From Pseudomonas putida (GTDB taxonomy: Bacteria; Pseudomonadota; Gammaproteobacteria; Pseudomonadales; Pseudomonadaceae), in the NCBI RefSeq assembly GCF_005080685.1, contig NZ_CP039371.1, positions 4,154,001 to 4,218,000 on the forward strand: 64,000 bases of DNA, in the 5' to 3' direction. The translations under genes and the position numbers were made by a program. The notes beneath the pieces were generated by a model. The model did no database searches. It was not told the origin of the DNA and was given only the letters and a program-made list of their open reading frames with translations. Position 1 is the stretch's first letter. Each line of letters starts with the position of its first letter. Shown piece by piece: positions 35,559 through 44,437 of the stretch.

Positions 35559-36059
35559 TTATGGGGTGACCGGTGCCGGCAGCAACTCGAGGATGTCGGA
35601 GTTGATGCCGATCGTGACATTTCGGCGGACCACGTTGTCAGCGGCTCCAGGCGCCACAGTGTTGTTCATCACCTTGCCACGGAAGTAGAACGTGGTTGGA
35701 TTCACCACCGGCGAGGCATCTGGATCGCCGTCGTTGAGGGTGATCTTGATGTTGTAGTCGCCCTTGCTGCGGTCCTTGTGGGCGGTCTTGACCGCGTTCT
35801 GGCCTGCATCGCCGTTGTCGAGGCCAACAGTGACGGTCAGGTCACCAGCATCGGCGGTGCCCTTGTACTTGCGCACCCGGCCATCCTTGAGCGAGGTGAA
35901 GGTGACGCTGCTGAAGGTGTCGCCGAACTCGCCCAGGTCCTCGATTTCACCTACCTCCACGTAGGTATCGGCCTCGTACTCGGTCTGGGTGTCGGCGCCG
36001 GTCTTGCCGCCAATGGAGAAGCGGCAGCCGGCAGCTGTGTTCAAATTGTCTTCGGCCAT
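35559..36059 (-). CDS. major tail (tube) protein
   Basis: 166 residues, beta-rich with acidic loops (TQTEYEADTYVEVGEIEDLG, LTVTVGLDNGDAGQNAVK). Position upstream of the G/GT chaperone and downstream of the tail completion genes identifies it as the tail tube subunit. Length is normal for siphoviruses. Confidence 0.88.
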   Translation of the reverse strand: MAEDNLNTAAGCRFSIGGKTGADTQTEYEADTYVEVGEIEDLGEFGDTFSSVTFTSLKDGRVRKYKGTADAGDLTVTVGLDNGDAGQNAVKTAHKDRSKGDYNIKITLNDGDPDASPVVNPTTFYFRGKVMNNTVAPGAADNVVRRNVTIGINSDILELLPAPVTP

Positions 36060-36114
36060 GGGGGTTCCTCCAAAGGCACATTGGATAAAAGCCGCAGCGC
36101 GGCCGGTGGGTGAT

Positions 36115-36501
36115 TCAGTGGGTGGTGATCACGCGAACCGTGATCGAGCCCTGGTAAGTGATGCCGTCGGCGTCGCGCTGGGCGTCGGACTGCTCGACCC
36201 GAACGGAGACGGCGCGGCCAACTTCCAGCGGCAACCGGCGCTCATCCAGAGCGGCGATGACCTCGCCGTTGATGCGCTTGACCTCGGCCTGGCCGGCGGC
36301 GTCGGACCAGACGGACAGGTAGAACAGGCGTTGTTCCCGCTTCCGGCCCGCTATGGGGCTGGTGTTCACCGAGATCTCGCGGTCGATAGAAACGTAGGGC
36401 TTCGGCGTGTTCAGGCCGGCACCGTCATAGACTGGGCAGCTGACCTCGGCTTTCAGCCTGGCGAAAATTGCATTCTGCAGTGCTACCGAAGGATCAGGCA
36501 T
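36115..36501 (-). CDS. tail terminator / DUF3168 protein
   Basis: 128 residues: LQNAIFARLKAEVSCPVYDG, PKPYVSIDREISVNT, RLFYLSVWSDAAGQAEVKRI are the features of the DUF3168 tail completion family. It caps the tail tube. The start overlaps the upstream gp10-like gene by 8 bp. Confidence 0.85.
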   Translation of the reverse strand: MPDPSVALQNAIFARLKAEVSCPVYDGAGLNTPKPYVSIDREISVNTSPIAGRKREQRLFYLSVWSDAAGQAEVKRINGEVIAALDERRLPLEVGRAVSVRVEQSDAQRDADGITYQGSITVRVITTH

Positions 36502-36994
36502 TTCCCACCCCCTGGCTTGCCTTGCGCAGCGTGCGCCGAACTGCCGCCTCGATATCAGCCATCACATATTCCCGGTTGACCTGCATCGATGGGCGCAGCC
36601 AGGGGTGGGCTGGCCTGGCCGGGATATCGGGGTACTTGCCGAAGAAGTGCGTGCCGTCGCTCTTGTTCGTGGCCCTGCGGTTGCGATCCCCGGCGCGCTT
36701 GCCGCCGACGTAGCCCTTGGTTCCGTACTCGATGAAGCGCAGGTAGAAGAACCTTCTGTTGTCGCGCTTACCGCGTATGCCGATCTGGGCGTCCAGGCCG
36801 CTCGGTGAGACGTACACTTTCAAAGCCGCCGCCGCCGCCCCGGTGTCCTTGGGTATCAGCTGCCGCTGGGTCTCTAGGATGCGGTTCGCCGCCTGCACCA
36901 TCGCCGGCTGCAGCTCGTTGTCCATCGTCTTGTGGATGTTGCGCAGCGTCCGGCGCAGCCGGATATCACCGCGAATGCTGGAGCGCCGCGCCAT
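36494..36994 (-). CDS. HK97 gp10-like head-tail protein
   Basis: 166 residues, MARRSSIRGDIRLRRTLRNI, ILETQRQLIPKDTGAAAAAL and FIEYGTKGYVGGKRAGDRNR. The GT-K motif after a hydrophobic strand is characteristic of the HK97 gp10 family of neck proteins. Highly basic, as expected. Confidence 0.88.
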   Translation of the reverse strand: MARRSSIRGDIRLRRTLRNIHKTMDNELQPAMVQAANRILETQRQLIPKDTGAAAAALKVYVSPSGLDAQIGIRGKRDNRRFFYLRFIEYGTKGYVGGKRAGDRNRRATNKSDGTHFFGKYPDIPARPAHPWLRPSMQVNREYVMADIEAAVRRTLRKASQGVGNA

Positions 36995-36997
36995 AGA

Positions 36998-37177
36998 TCA
37001 CTCCTTGGCTTGGGCGGCCTTCGCAGATTTTTCCGCAGCCGGGGCCGCTTCCTTGACCTCCACCGCGTAGCCGCGGGCGATCAGCCCCTCCGCGTATTCC
37101 TTCTTCACCTCGAAGATCTCGCCCTTCACGCGCTCGCCGGAGGCGCCGGTAAGTGGGCCCAATGCTTGAATTTTCAT
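36998..37177 (-). CDS. 59-residue neck-region protein, paralogue of the protein at 37812
   Basis: Encodes MKIQALGPLTGASGERVKGE, then EYAEGLIARGYAVEV and an Ala/Lys tail. GAGGTG lies before the ATG. The pattern K-G-E-x-FEV-x-x-x-YA-x-x-L-x-x-x-G-x-AVEV also occurs in the 103-residue protein at 37812-38123, so these are diverged copies. Role unknown; it fills a gap between gp10-like and head closure genes. Confidence 0.75.
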   Translation of the reverse strand: MKIQALGPLTGASGERVKGEIFEVKKEYAEGLIARGYAVEVKEAAPAAEKSAKAAQAKE

Positions 37178-37185
37178 GGTTCACC

Positions 37186-37512
37186 TCATGGGTTGGGGAC
37201 GCTGGAGCACAGCAGCCGCAGCATGTCCCGTTCGTTGTTGAGCAACGGAGCCTCGATCTTGTAAGCCGTACCGGTGCTGATTTCAGTGAAGCGCCAACCG
37301 GACTGAACGTCTGGCCTCGGCCTGATGCGGATCTCCGCACTCACAACAGCTTCCAATTGCTCGGCAACCGCCGATACGCGACCGGTAGGCATTGTGATTT
37401 CTGCCCAGACCTTGCCGACCTCAACCCAGACCTCGTCGAAGCCACCGGTTTCGTTTTGAGCGCGCTCGGGCTTGCTGAGTAAGCCTCGATGGCGCATTGG
37501 TCCGGCTCTCAT
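37186..37512 (-). CDS. phage head closure protein
   Basis: 108 residues: MRHRGLLSKP at the start, EVWVEVGKVWAEITMPTGR and VSAEIRIRPRPDVQSGWRFT, the features of the SPP1 gp16-like head-tail joining family. It follows the gp6-like connector gene with a 1-bp overlap. Confidence 0.85.
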   Translation of the reverse strand: MRAGPMRHRGLLSKPERAQNETGGFDEVWVEVGKVWAEITMPTGRVSAVAEQLEAVVSAEIRIRPRPDVQSGWRFTEISTGTAYKIEAPLLNNERDMLRLLCSSVPNP

Positions 37513-37811
37513 CAGAAGCGCTTCCTGTACCAGAGCAGCCGCTCGACAGCGAGCGGCATTGCTGTAGCGATGGTGCCGACCGCCACAGCCTCACGGTTGG
37601 CGTACCAGTGGCCGACCAGCAGCAGGACGGCCTGCTCGACATCGCCGGTCAACCCCATCTCCTCGGGCTCAATCGGGTCGGTCTCTACCAGCTTGCGGTC
37701 GCAGTGCTGCTCGACATGGGACTTGGCCGCTGCGACGTAGCCACCGATCAAGGCGTCTTCCTCGTCGCCGTCGACCCGCAAGTGCATCTTCACGGTGGCC
37801 AGGTCGAGCAT
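37512..37811 (-). CDS. head-tail connector (HK97 gp6-like)
   Basis: 99 residues, MLDLATVKMHLRVDGDEEDA followed by YVAAAKSHVEQHCDRKL and VLLLVGHWYANREA: the DNA-packaging connector family that binds under the portal. Start directly adjoins the preceding stop. Confidence 0.9.
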   Translation of the reverse strand: MLDLATVKMHLRVDGDEEDALIGGYVAAAKSHVEQHCDRKLVETDPIEPEEMGLTGDVEQAVLLLVGHWYANREAVAVGTIATAMPLAVERLLWYRKRF

Positions 37812-38123
37812 TTACTTGGCCTCGGCTGCGGCTTTCTCGGCGGCAGCCTTATCAGCGGCTTCCTTTTCAGCAGCTGCCTTTGCTGCTGCAGCTTTCTCGG
37901 CAGCGGCCTTGTCGTCCTTGGGCGCCGTAGGCTTGGTCTCCTTCGGCTTCGCCAATCGGGACTTGCCATTGGCATCCACCTCGACCGCCAAGCCCTTGCC
38001 CAGCAGCGTGTGGGCATACTCGTCGTCGGCCTTCTCGAACTCCTGGCCACGCTTGACCTTGGCCGAGTCGGCGCCCAGAAGTTCGGCGTTGCCGACGAAA
38101 CCCCACAGAGCCTTGATGTGCAT
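37812..38123 (-). CDS. Ala/Lys-rich coiled protein of the neck region
   Basis: 103 residues. The N-terminal half shares the small domain of the 59-residue protein at 36998 (KRGQEFEKADDEYAHTLLGK, then GLAVEV). The C-terminal 45 residues are repeats of AAAEKAAA-type heptads forming a long charged helix. Function unknown. Confidence 0.8.
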   Translation of the reverse strand: MHIKALWGFVGNAELLGADSAKVKRGQEFEKADDEYAHTLLGKGLAVEVDANGKSRLAKPKETKPTAPKDDKAAAEKAAAAKAAAEKEAADKAAAEKAAAEAK

Positions 38124-38174
38124 ACTGCCTCCTGAAACAAAGAGGCCGGCGATACGCCGGCCTTGAAGGATGGG

Positions 38175-39377
38175 TTAGACGGCGAGCGGGAAGTTGCCCT
38201 TGACAAGGGCTTCTTTGCGGCGCACGCCGAGGCCCAGACGCTCTTCAGCCAGCAGCGCGATCATGTTCTTGATGAACATGTCGTTGATCAGACCCATCTT
38301 GAACAGATAGCTCATGCGGTCGAAGAGGATTGCAGCGCGGGCGAAGTTGGCGATCAGGAACTCGCCGCCAGAGTCTGCATCACCCTCGTCCATGCTGTCC
38401 GAGGTAATTACCGGGCGACCCCAGAGGATCGGAGTGACCAGGCCCTGCAGGTTGGCGAACAGGTAGCGGTTTTCCCCATCCTTTTGCAGCTCGATGTTCA
38501 TCCAATCAAGCTCGCTCATCACGACGCCATCGGCGGACAGCTTCGATTGCTTGCGAACCTGATAGATGCCACGGCGCACGATGTCGATCGAGGTATCGCC
38601 AGCCTTGGTCAAGTTGGCGTCGTAGATGGTGGCCTGGGTCATAAGACCGTTCAGGTTTTCGCCAGTACCATCGCCTTTGAGGATCTGGTTTTCTTCTTCG
38701 AGCTTCAAGTCGTAGCGCAGCAGTTCCTGGATGTACCCCTGCATTTGGGGAACGTCGGCCAACGCTTCTTCGGTCACGGGCATCCAGACCGCGATCTTTT
38801 TGACGCGATCGGTTGCCGATTCGAAGGTCACGTCGCTGGTTGGCTTGGTGCCACCCTCTGCGACCATACCGGCGCCGCGAGTATGCAGCAGCTCACGGAA
38901 GTAGGTGTAGTTCTGGCCAGTGACCGGGATAGCGGTGAGCAGGTCGCGGATTCTCAGCTCTTGGCGAATGCCTGGCTGGATGGTGGTGTCATACACCGGA
39001 GCGACAACACCGGCGCTGGTGACCTTCACTTCCTTCATGGCGGCCAGATCAGACTTGGTGACCTCGATCTCGGCGCGGTTAGCCGAATTCGAAGACAGGG
39101 CCTTGTAGCTGTCATCACTCTTGATCATGTCGATGAAGCTCTTGCCCTCGCCCGGCTGGCCACGCAGCTTGACGCCCTTCTGCTCCAGATCCACGACCTG
39201 GTCGATGACCTTCTGCAACTCGCCCTTCTGGTCGTCGATCAGCTTCTTCAGGTCAGTGCTGACCTTGTTGCCCTTTTCGACCTCGGCCATCGCCGCATCG
39301 TACTTCTTCTGCAGCCCTTCAAAGCCGCTCTTCAGTTGCAGCTCGATGGAATCCTTCAGTTCTTTCACTTCGCTCAT
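38175..39377 (-). CDS. major capsid protein (HK97 fold)
   Basis: 400 residues. The first 100 form the scaffolding delta domain, a coiled coil (VKELKDSIELQLKSGFEGLQ), which the protease removes. The mature part has HK97 landmarks: AEGGTKPTSDVTFESATDRV and KKIAVWMPVTEEALADVPQM, and the E-loop/P-domain near the C terminus (FDRMSYLFKMGLINDMFIKN). Located after portal and protease as expected. Confidence 0.95.
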   Translation of the reverse strand: MSEVKELKDSIELQLKSGFEGLQKKYDAAMAEVEKGNKVSTDLKKLIDDQKGELQKVIDQVVDLEQKGVKLRGQPGEGKSFIDMIKSDDSYKALSSNSANRAEIEVTKSDLAAMKEVKVTSAGVVAPVYDTTIQPGIRQELRIRDLLTAIPVTGQNYTYFRELLHTRGAGMVAEGGTKPTSDVTFESATDRVKKIAVWMPVTEEALADVPQMQGYIQELLRYDLKLEEENQILKGDGTGENLNGLMTQATIYDANLTKAGDTSIDIVRRGIYQVRKQSKLSADGVVMSELDWMNIELQKDGENRYLFANLQGLVTPILWGRPVITSDSMDEGDADSGGEFLIANFARAAILFDRMSYLFKMGLINDMFIKNMIALLAEERLGLGVRRKEALVKGNFPLAV

Positions 39378-40015
39378 GGCGACACTCCGAAATATTGGGT
39401 GAACAAGTTGGGAATTTCTTTCAGCTCATCCACGATCGCCGTGGCCTCGCTCCCGCCGTCACGGCGTAGCGCGGTGTAGCCGAGCGAAGCGACTGCCGCC
39501 GCTTCCTTCTGCGAGAGACCCATGCGTTCGCGCAGGGCCTTCTCGAAAAGCCTGATGTCCGACTTGACGCTGAGGACATGAGCCTCAGGGTTCATGCCGA
39601 ACGGTACGAAGGAGGCCTCCCAGAGTTCGGCCTCCTTGATAACGCGCACGCGCCGGCCAGCGCGATCCTCGAAATCGGCCTTGATGGTGTTGAAGCCGAT
39701 CGACATGCTGTCGAGGACTTCGGCCTTCATCAGCTCGTAGGCATCGCGGGCGTAGCTCACATTGAGGTTGACCTGGCCTTTCACCAGCAGGCCATGGTCG
39801 TCTTGGCTGTAATCGGCAGCGCCGACCAGGCGGGTCAGGTCGTGGTACAGGGCAAGCTTGAGCTTGCCGCCGCGGGTTGCCTTCACCCTGGTGAATGCCC
39901 CTGGCACGATCACGTCGTCGCCAAGGTCCACGTTATTGAATACCGCGGCGTAGCCCTCGAAATTTCCGGCTTCGTCAACGGACTTGAGTTCGAATGGGCA
40001 TTCAAGGCTCGCCAT
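39374..40015 (-). CDS. prohead maturation protease
   Basis: 213 residues. FEGYAAVFNNVDLGDDVIVPGAF opens the HK97 gp4/U35 serine protease, with LKLALYHDLTRLVGA giving the active-site His and VLDSMSIGFNTIKA the Ser. It cleaves the capsid delta domain. Overlaps the capsid start by 4 bp and the portal stop by 14 bp. Confidence 0.93.
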   Translation of the reverse strand: MASLECPFELKSVDEAGNFEGYAAVFNNVDLGDDVIVPGAFTRVKATRGGKLKLALYHDLTRLVGAADYSQDDHGLLVKGQVNLNVSYARDAYELMKAEVLDSMSIGFNTIKADFEDRAGRRVRVIKEAELWEASFVPFGMNPEAHVLSVKSDIRLFEKALRERMGLSQKEAAAVASLGYTALRRDGGSEATAIVDELKEIPNLFTQYFGVSP

Positions 40016-41216
40016 TTTTCTCCATCTCCCACCGGGTGACCCGGTTGTATTCTTCGCCTTCCAGGGGAGGCAGGTTCTCTTTCACGCGGACTTCATTGAT
40101 GGTCATCCAGCCGGAGCCCCCAGAGCCGCCCAGTGCACTTCCGTAGTAGGTGGCACGACCGGCACTATCCGCACGCAGCAGACCCTCGACGGCGAACTCG
40201 CAGAAGCGCGAGGCCGTTCGGTAGAGCTTGTCGTTGAATTCGTCCTCCACCGCGTCGATGAAGGGCTTGAGACCGAAGGTGATGTAGCCGGTGAGCTGCT
40301 GCTCGAGGTTGGAGCCCATGATCGAGGTCTTGCCGGCGCGGTTGGCTAGCCAGAGCGGCACGCCATAAATGCCCGCCAGCGCCTCCTCTTGGAACTGCTG
40401 AGACTCGATGAACTGCGCATCCTTCTGACTGATACCTGCCGGGACGATCTTCGGGTTACCCTGCAAGATGGCCATCTTGCCGATGTCGTCCGCGTCGGCC
40501 TTACGCACATCCGGGAACTTCTCCATCACCTGGGCCTGCTGGGCCTTGGTGAGGAACTGCTCGTATATGACGTAACCGCCCGTGAAGCCGCCCTTGCGCA
40601 TGAACCGCGCCGACCATTGTTGGCCAGCCTTCGCCAGGCCCATGGTTTCGGCCTGGTGCTCGATTGGCGACAGCCCCACGACGCCGTCCAAGCTGAACAA
40701 CTTGAAGTGGAGCATGTTCTCAGGCGACACCGGGAAGGGATCGCCCTCACTTGGCGTGACCACATAAAGCAGGTCATCGTCGGTGTCGATCTTGACCGTC
40801 CGCCAATCCAGGGGCACCAGGCCTATCGGGTCGCCGTGGATGTTCCGCTCGATCAACGCAAATGCGTTGCCCCGTAACGCCATGTTCACGACCACGAACT
40901 TCAGGAAGTTCAGCATGGTCATGTAGGGGTTCGGCTTGCGCAGCAGCTTGAGCATCCGGTCGTTGCCGGTGACCAACGCTCGGCCTCCATCCTTGTCCTC
41001 GTACAGCTTGAGCGGCAGGCCGCTCAGTGACTCGGAAAGGATCTTGACGCAGGACCAGACCATACTGATCGACAGTGCAGTTTTGGGGGATACCCGAACA
41101 CCAGACTTAGTGCGCTTGCCACCCACCTCTAAGTCAACCTCGACATAGTCGCCCGTGGTCGGATCGGTGAAGCCGAAGAATCCCCAGGTCGCGGGGTTGT
41201 ACCATTTGAATGCCAT
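40002..41216 (-). CDS. portal protein (HK97 family)
   Basis: 404 residues with LSISMVWSCVKILSESLSGL, NFLKFVVVNMALRGNAFALI and GVVGLSPIEHQAETMGLAKA, the order seen in HK97 gp3. It forms the dodecameric DNA channel. It starts 3 bp after the terminase large subunit gene. Confidence 0.95.
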   Translation of the reverse strand: MAFKWYNPATWGFFGFTDPTTGDYVEVDLEVGGKRTKSGVRVSPKTALSISMVWSCVKILSESLSGLPLKLYEDKDGGRALVTGNDRMLKLLRKPNPYMTMLNFLKFVVVNMALRGNAFALIERNIHGDPIGLVPLDWRTVKIDTDDDLLYVVTPSEGDPFPVSPENMLHFKLFSLDGVVGLSPIEHQAETMGLAKAGQQWSARFMRKGGFTGGYVIYEQFLTKAQQAQVMEKFPDVRKADADDIGKMAILQGNPKIVPAGISQKDAQFIESQQFQEEALAGIYGVPLWLANRAGKTSIMGSNLEQQLTGYITFGLKPFIDAVEDEFNDKLYRTASRFCEFAVEGLLRADSAGRATYYGSALGGSGGSGWMTINEVRVKENLPPLEGEEYNRVTRWEMEKNGEP

Positions 41217-41218
41217 GG

Positions 41219-42898
41219 TCAGCCTACTAATCCGAAGAAGCCGTGGTTGAGGTAGTCGTCGAGACCGCCGCGGGCCTCGGGATTGAGGGCCATCAGCGAC
41301 ACGGCGTTAAAGGTCGCCATGAGCGGGTCAATTTTTGCGGTGCCCGATGCTTGCTTGGTGATCAGGAAGGCGTTGGCCGAGGGCACACCTTTGGCGTTGC
41401 CGCACGACCAGGCCATGAGCGGTTGCCCACAGTGGATGAACGAGCCCTCGGCGAGCCGCCGCTCGGTCGTCTTGATCGCGCCGGTGAGCTTCCAACCCTG
41501 CGAGATGCCGACCACCTGCTCTTCATCAATCTCGACATCAGCCAGCGCATCCAGCACGGCGCCGATGCCGGCGGGGTCAAGTCCGACCTTGTCGAGCAAT
41601 CCCGCCTGGTTGATCCGCGAAACGATGGCGGCTAACTGATCCACGTCGTCGCCGATCTTGTCCACGATGGTCACGTCACCGGTTGCCTTCATGTCCAACA
41701 GGCGTGGCGCTTCTGACTTTCGCCGTTCAAGTACCGATGGATGGGCCCAGGCGTGAGCCCAATGCAACCAGGTGCGGGACTCACGCACCCGACCGATAAC
41801 CGCCAGACCAAGCAGGTCATCCAGACCGCCGCCGTCGACGCCCGCGACGATGACCTCGCACTGCTCGAGCAAGTCGTCGAGGGTCATACCCTCTCTCGCC
41901 TGGGGTTCCCAGAAGGCAGCGCCGACCCAGCTGTCGGACATCAGCGCGAGGCCAATCTCGATATTGAGGTGCTTGGCCAGGAAGCCTCGCATCTCCGCCT
42001 CGCCGTCGATCTCGGCCTGCATGTGCAGCCGCACCAGGGTCGGACGGTCCACCGAGTAACCCATGTTCGGGTTGACCAGGTGGAAGTTCTCGGGCCGCCT
42101 GGCCGCGCCGCTATCGATCATCTCCTTGGAGAATTCGTAGATGATCGGGAGGAAGCGGTTGTCGTCGATGCGACCGTCGCGCACACCGCGGGCATAGCTC
42201 AGCTTGGAACGGAACACACCCGCCGGCGGCTCGTTCGATTGCGTGGTCAGCCAAATGATGAAGCCCTCAGGCCGCGACAGCAGGCCGCCAGTGGCCTCAC
42301 GAATCATGTCCGCAGCCTTGGGGTTCTTGCCGAACAGCCAGGCCTCATCGATCAGCACGCCTACCGCTTTCTTGCCACCCACAACGTCGCTGTCGGCGGC
42401 CACCACCTTCAAGGTTGCACCCGTCTCGCGGTGGGTGATCAGCCTGAGGTGCGGCTGGACGTGCAGCAGGTCCTTCAGTTCCTCATCGTTGTTGACCATG
42501 TCCTTGGCCGGCACGAAGGCGTTGTCGGCAATCTCTTTGGTCGGGGCGAGGATGATGAACTCGGCCGACATCCGCCAATTGCGGACCAGGGCCGTCAGCA
42601 TGATCGCGGCAGCGATGGTCGACTTGCTGTTTTTCTTCGGGATGCACAGCATGAACTCCCGGATCAGGCGCTCGCCGGTCTCGGTGTTGTAGCTGCCGAA
42701 CACCGCCCCTGCGAAAGCGAGCACCCAAGGGGCACACGCGCTCTCGATGGTTGGGCTGCCGGGAGCGTCGACAATGCGAAGCCCCTTGAATACTTCGAGG
42801 CTTTCCTCAGCCTCTTGAGGGAACAGCGGTTCAGGGATGATCGATTCGCCGGCAGCCAGTCGCCGCCACCAGTCAGGGCAGGCTGTAGTCCAAAGCAT
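41219..42898 (-). CDS. terminase large subunit
   Basis: 559 residues. MLCIPKKNSKSTIAAAIML contains the Walker A-like ATPase motif, AVGVLIDEAWLFGKNPKAAD the Walker B, and AGVDGGGLDDLLGLAVIGRV the nuclease aspartates of the RNase H-like domain. It is the HK97/lambda-like packaging motor. Adjacent to the small subunit gene (3 bp gap). Confidence 0.95.
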   Translation of the reverse strand: MLWTTACPDWWRRLAAGESIIPEPLFPQEAEESLEVFKGLRIVDAPGSPTIESACAPWVLAFAGAVFGSYNTETGERLIREFMLCIPKKNSKSTIAAAIMLTALVRNWRMSAEFIILAPTKEIADNAFVPAKDMVNNDEELKDLLHVQPHLRLITHRETGATLKVVAADSDVVGGKKAVGVLIDEAWLFGKNPKAADMIREATGGLLSRPEGFIIWLTTQSNEPPAGVFRSKLSYARGVRDGRIDDNRFLPIIYEFSKEMIDSGAARRPENFHLVNPNMGYSVDRPTLVRLHMQAEIDGEAEMRGFLAKHLNIEIGLALMSDSWVGAAFWEPQAREGMTLDDLLEQCEVIVAGVDGGGLDDLLGLAVIGRVRESRTWLHWAHAWAHPSVLERRKSEAPRLLDMKATGDVTIVDKIGDDVDQLAAIVSRINQAGLLDKVGLDPAGIGAVLDALADVEIDEEQVVGISQGWKLTGAIKTTERRLAEGSFIHCGQPLMAWSCGNAKGVPSANAFLITKQASGTAKIDPLMATFNAVSLMALNPEARGGLDDYLNHGFFGLVG

Positions 42899-42901
42899 GT
42901 G

Positions 42902-43402
42902 TCACCCCTTGACGACAGTGAGGGGCGGCTTGCTTTGGGAGTACTTGCCCTTGCCGGCCACCTTTGCGGCCTCCGCCTTCTGTTCCTTTTTGCCGGCTTC
43001 GGCTTTCTTGCCGTGGATGTAGGGCACGGCCGTCTGCGCAGCGTTGCGCCGGTCGAAGACCTTCGCCCTCGGTTCGTTCATCAAGGCCAGCAACCACTCC
43101 AGCGGGTCCTGGGTCGAGGGCAAGCAGCTGAGGAACTCGCCGTCAGCTTCGTTGACCTCGGCGGGTTCTCCGGCGGTTTCGTCGCCCTTCGCTTTGCGTG
43201 CTCGACTCTTGGGCTCAGGGTTAACACTCAGCTCTGCTTTGCGAGCCAGAACTGCAGCGGCAATCTTGGGATCTTTCATCCACCGAGAGCCCGACGCTGC
43301 AGCGGTCGAAGCCTTACAGCCTGCGGCTTCCGCTGCTGTTTTGTTGGACGCGCCCTTGGCCTTAGCGTCAACAAACTGTCGCTGTTTGTCTGTTAACACC
43401 AT
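42902..43402 (-). CDS. terminase small subunit
   Basis: 166 residues from MVLTDKQRQFVDAKAKGASN, with the P27/terminase-small HTH opening (KTAAEAAGCKASTAAASGSR) and a later MNEPRAKVFDRRNAAQTAVP segment. It binds the packaging site in the adjacent DNA. The start at 43402 is preferred; the frame continues upstream over non-coding bases. Confidence 0.88.
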   Translation of the reverse strand: MVLTDKQRQFVDAKAKGASNKTAAEAAGCKASTAAASGSRWMKDPKIAAAVLARKAELSVNPEPKSRARKAKGDETAGEPAEVNEADGEFLSCLPSTQDPLEWLLALMNEPRAKVFDRRNAAQTAVPYIHGKKAEAGKKEQKAEAAKVAGKGKYSQSKPPLTVVKG

Positions 43403-43557
43403 TAACAAAAACCTTGAGGGGGGAGAAAAATGTCTACGTGGGGTCGGTGGCGGTCTAGATACGTGAGAATCGCTATTATTTGACCGCCCCCTACCCCCGA
43501 GGCACGCCACTGCCGTGCTTCGAAGCGCCTTTTGACGATCCGCGCCGCCTGGCGACC
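43403..43557. other. Candidate cos region between HNH and terminase genes
   Basis: 155 bp without a gene, holding a C-rich tract (GACCGCCCCCTACCCCCGAG at 43479-43498) and a possible promoter. In HK97-type phages the HNH gene, cos and terminase genes adjoin in this order, and 3'-overhang cos sites are often within C/G runs. The exact cut cannot be read from one integrated copy. Confidence 0.4.
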
Positions 43558-43896
43558 TCAGCCAGCCAGGCCGGCAGCCTCCTCTGCCTGCTTGACCGAG
43601 TCGTGGCAGGACTTGCACAGCGACTGCCAGTTGTCCTGATCCCAGAAGAGATCCTTGTCGCCTCGGTGAGCGACGATGTGGTCAACGATGTTGGCTGCGG
43701 TGGTTCGGCCTTGACGAGCGCAGTACACGCACAGCGGGTTGTCTCGCAGGTACTGCTCGCGTGCCTTCTGCCAGCGGTAGTCGTAGCCACGCTGGGAGCT
43801 GGTCATGCCGCTTCGCCAACTGCCAGGTGTCACCACCTTGACCCTTGAGCCTGCGCTCTCCTTGATGCGGGAGCCGAGCGTCTTGAGCCTGGCCAT
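43558..43896 (-). CDS. HNH endonuclease
   Basis: 112 residues. CVYCARQGRTTAANIVDHIV gives the first CxxC and the DH pair, and QSLCKSCHDSVKQ the second zinc pair, a complete HNH motif. In HK97 the equivalent (gp74) assists terminase in cos cleavage. The ATG overlaps the upstream stop (ATGA). Confidence 0.92.
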   Translation of the reverse strand: MARLKTLGSRIKESAGSRVKVVTPGSWRSGMTSSQRGYDYRWQKAREQYLRDNPLCVYCARQGRTTAANIVDHIVAHRGDKDLFWDQDNWQSLCKSCHDSVKQAEEAAGLAG

Positions 43897-44114
43897 CACT
43901 CGCCGTCCAAGCGAACGTATTCGCCATCACAGCTGAACTCGACAACCAAGCGCGTCACCTCGCCTGGCTCTTGGATGAGCTGGACCTTGGTCTGGCCTGC
44001 CAGCACCTCTCCACTGAAAGCGTCGTGAAGGCAGACATGCATACCTTCACGCTTGACGATCAAAGGGCGGGAGGACAGCAGATACCTCAGACGGGACTGA
44101 TCATCGCGCTTCAT
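43896..44114 (-). CDS. 72-residue phage protein of unknown function
   Basis: MKRDDQSRLRYLLSSRPLIV onward, mostly beta (MHVCLHDAFSGEVLAGQTKV). Overlaps both neighbours by 3-4 bp in a tight operon upstream of the HNH gene. No family recognised. Confidence 0.7.
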   Translation of the reverse strand: MKRDDQSRLRYLLSSRPLIVKREGMHVCLHDAFSGEVLAGQTKVQLIQEPGEVTRLVVEFSCDGEYVRLDGE

Positions 44115-44437
44115 GGAACCTCCTGCGTCGCTCGGTTCAGCGCCTCATCAGCCTTGTCGGCTGCCTGGGTCGCGGTGGTTGCTGCCTTCGACGCTTTGGT
44201 AGCGGCGCTCTCGGCCTTGCTGGTCAGGTCGTCCAGACGCTTGTCACGCTCGGCCATTGCGGCGTCGTATGCCTTGCGGATCTCGTTCACCTGCTGGGCC
44301 TGGGTGCTGGCCATCGCCCAGTAGGCAGACTGCCAGCCCAACACCGCACCGCCTGCAATGAGCAGCACAGCGATGAACCACACCTCGGCTCGTCGCCACC
44401 AGCGTCGAGCGATGAACTCCAATGCACATCTGTCCAT
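44111..44437 (-). CDS. single-span membrane protein with coiled-coil tail
   Basis: 108 residues: basic start, a transmembrane helix (VWFIAVLLIAGGAVLGWQSA), then a long helical heptad segment (ESAATKASKAATTATQAADK). Layout resembles an inner-membrane spanin or holin-associated protein. First lysis-type genes after the late promoter; precise role uncertain. Confidence 0.7.
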   Translation of the reverse strand: MDRCALEFIARRWWRRAEVWFIAVLLIAGGAVLGWQSAYWAMASTQAQQVNEIRKAYDAAMAERDKRLDDLTSKAESAATKASKAATTATQAADKADEALNRATQEVP

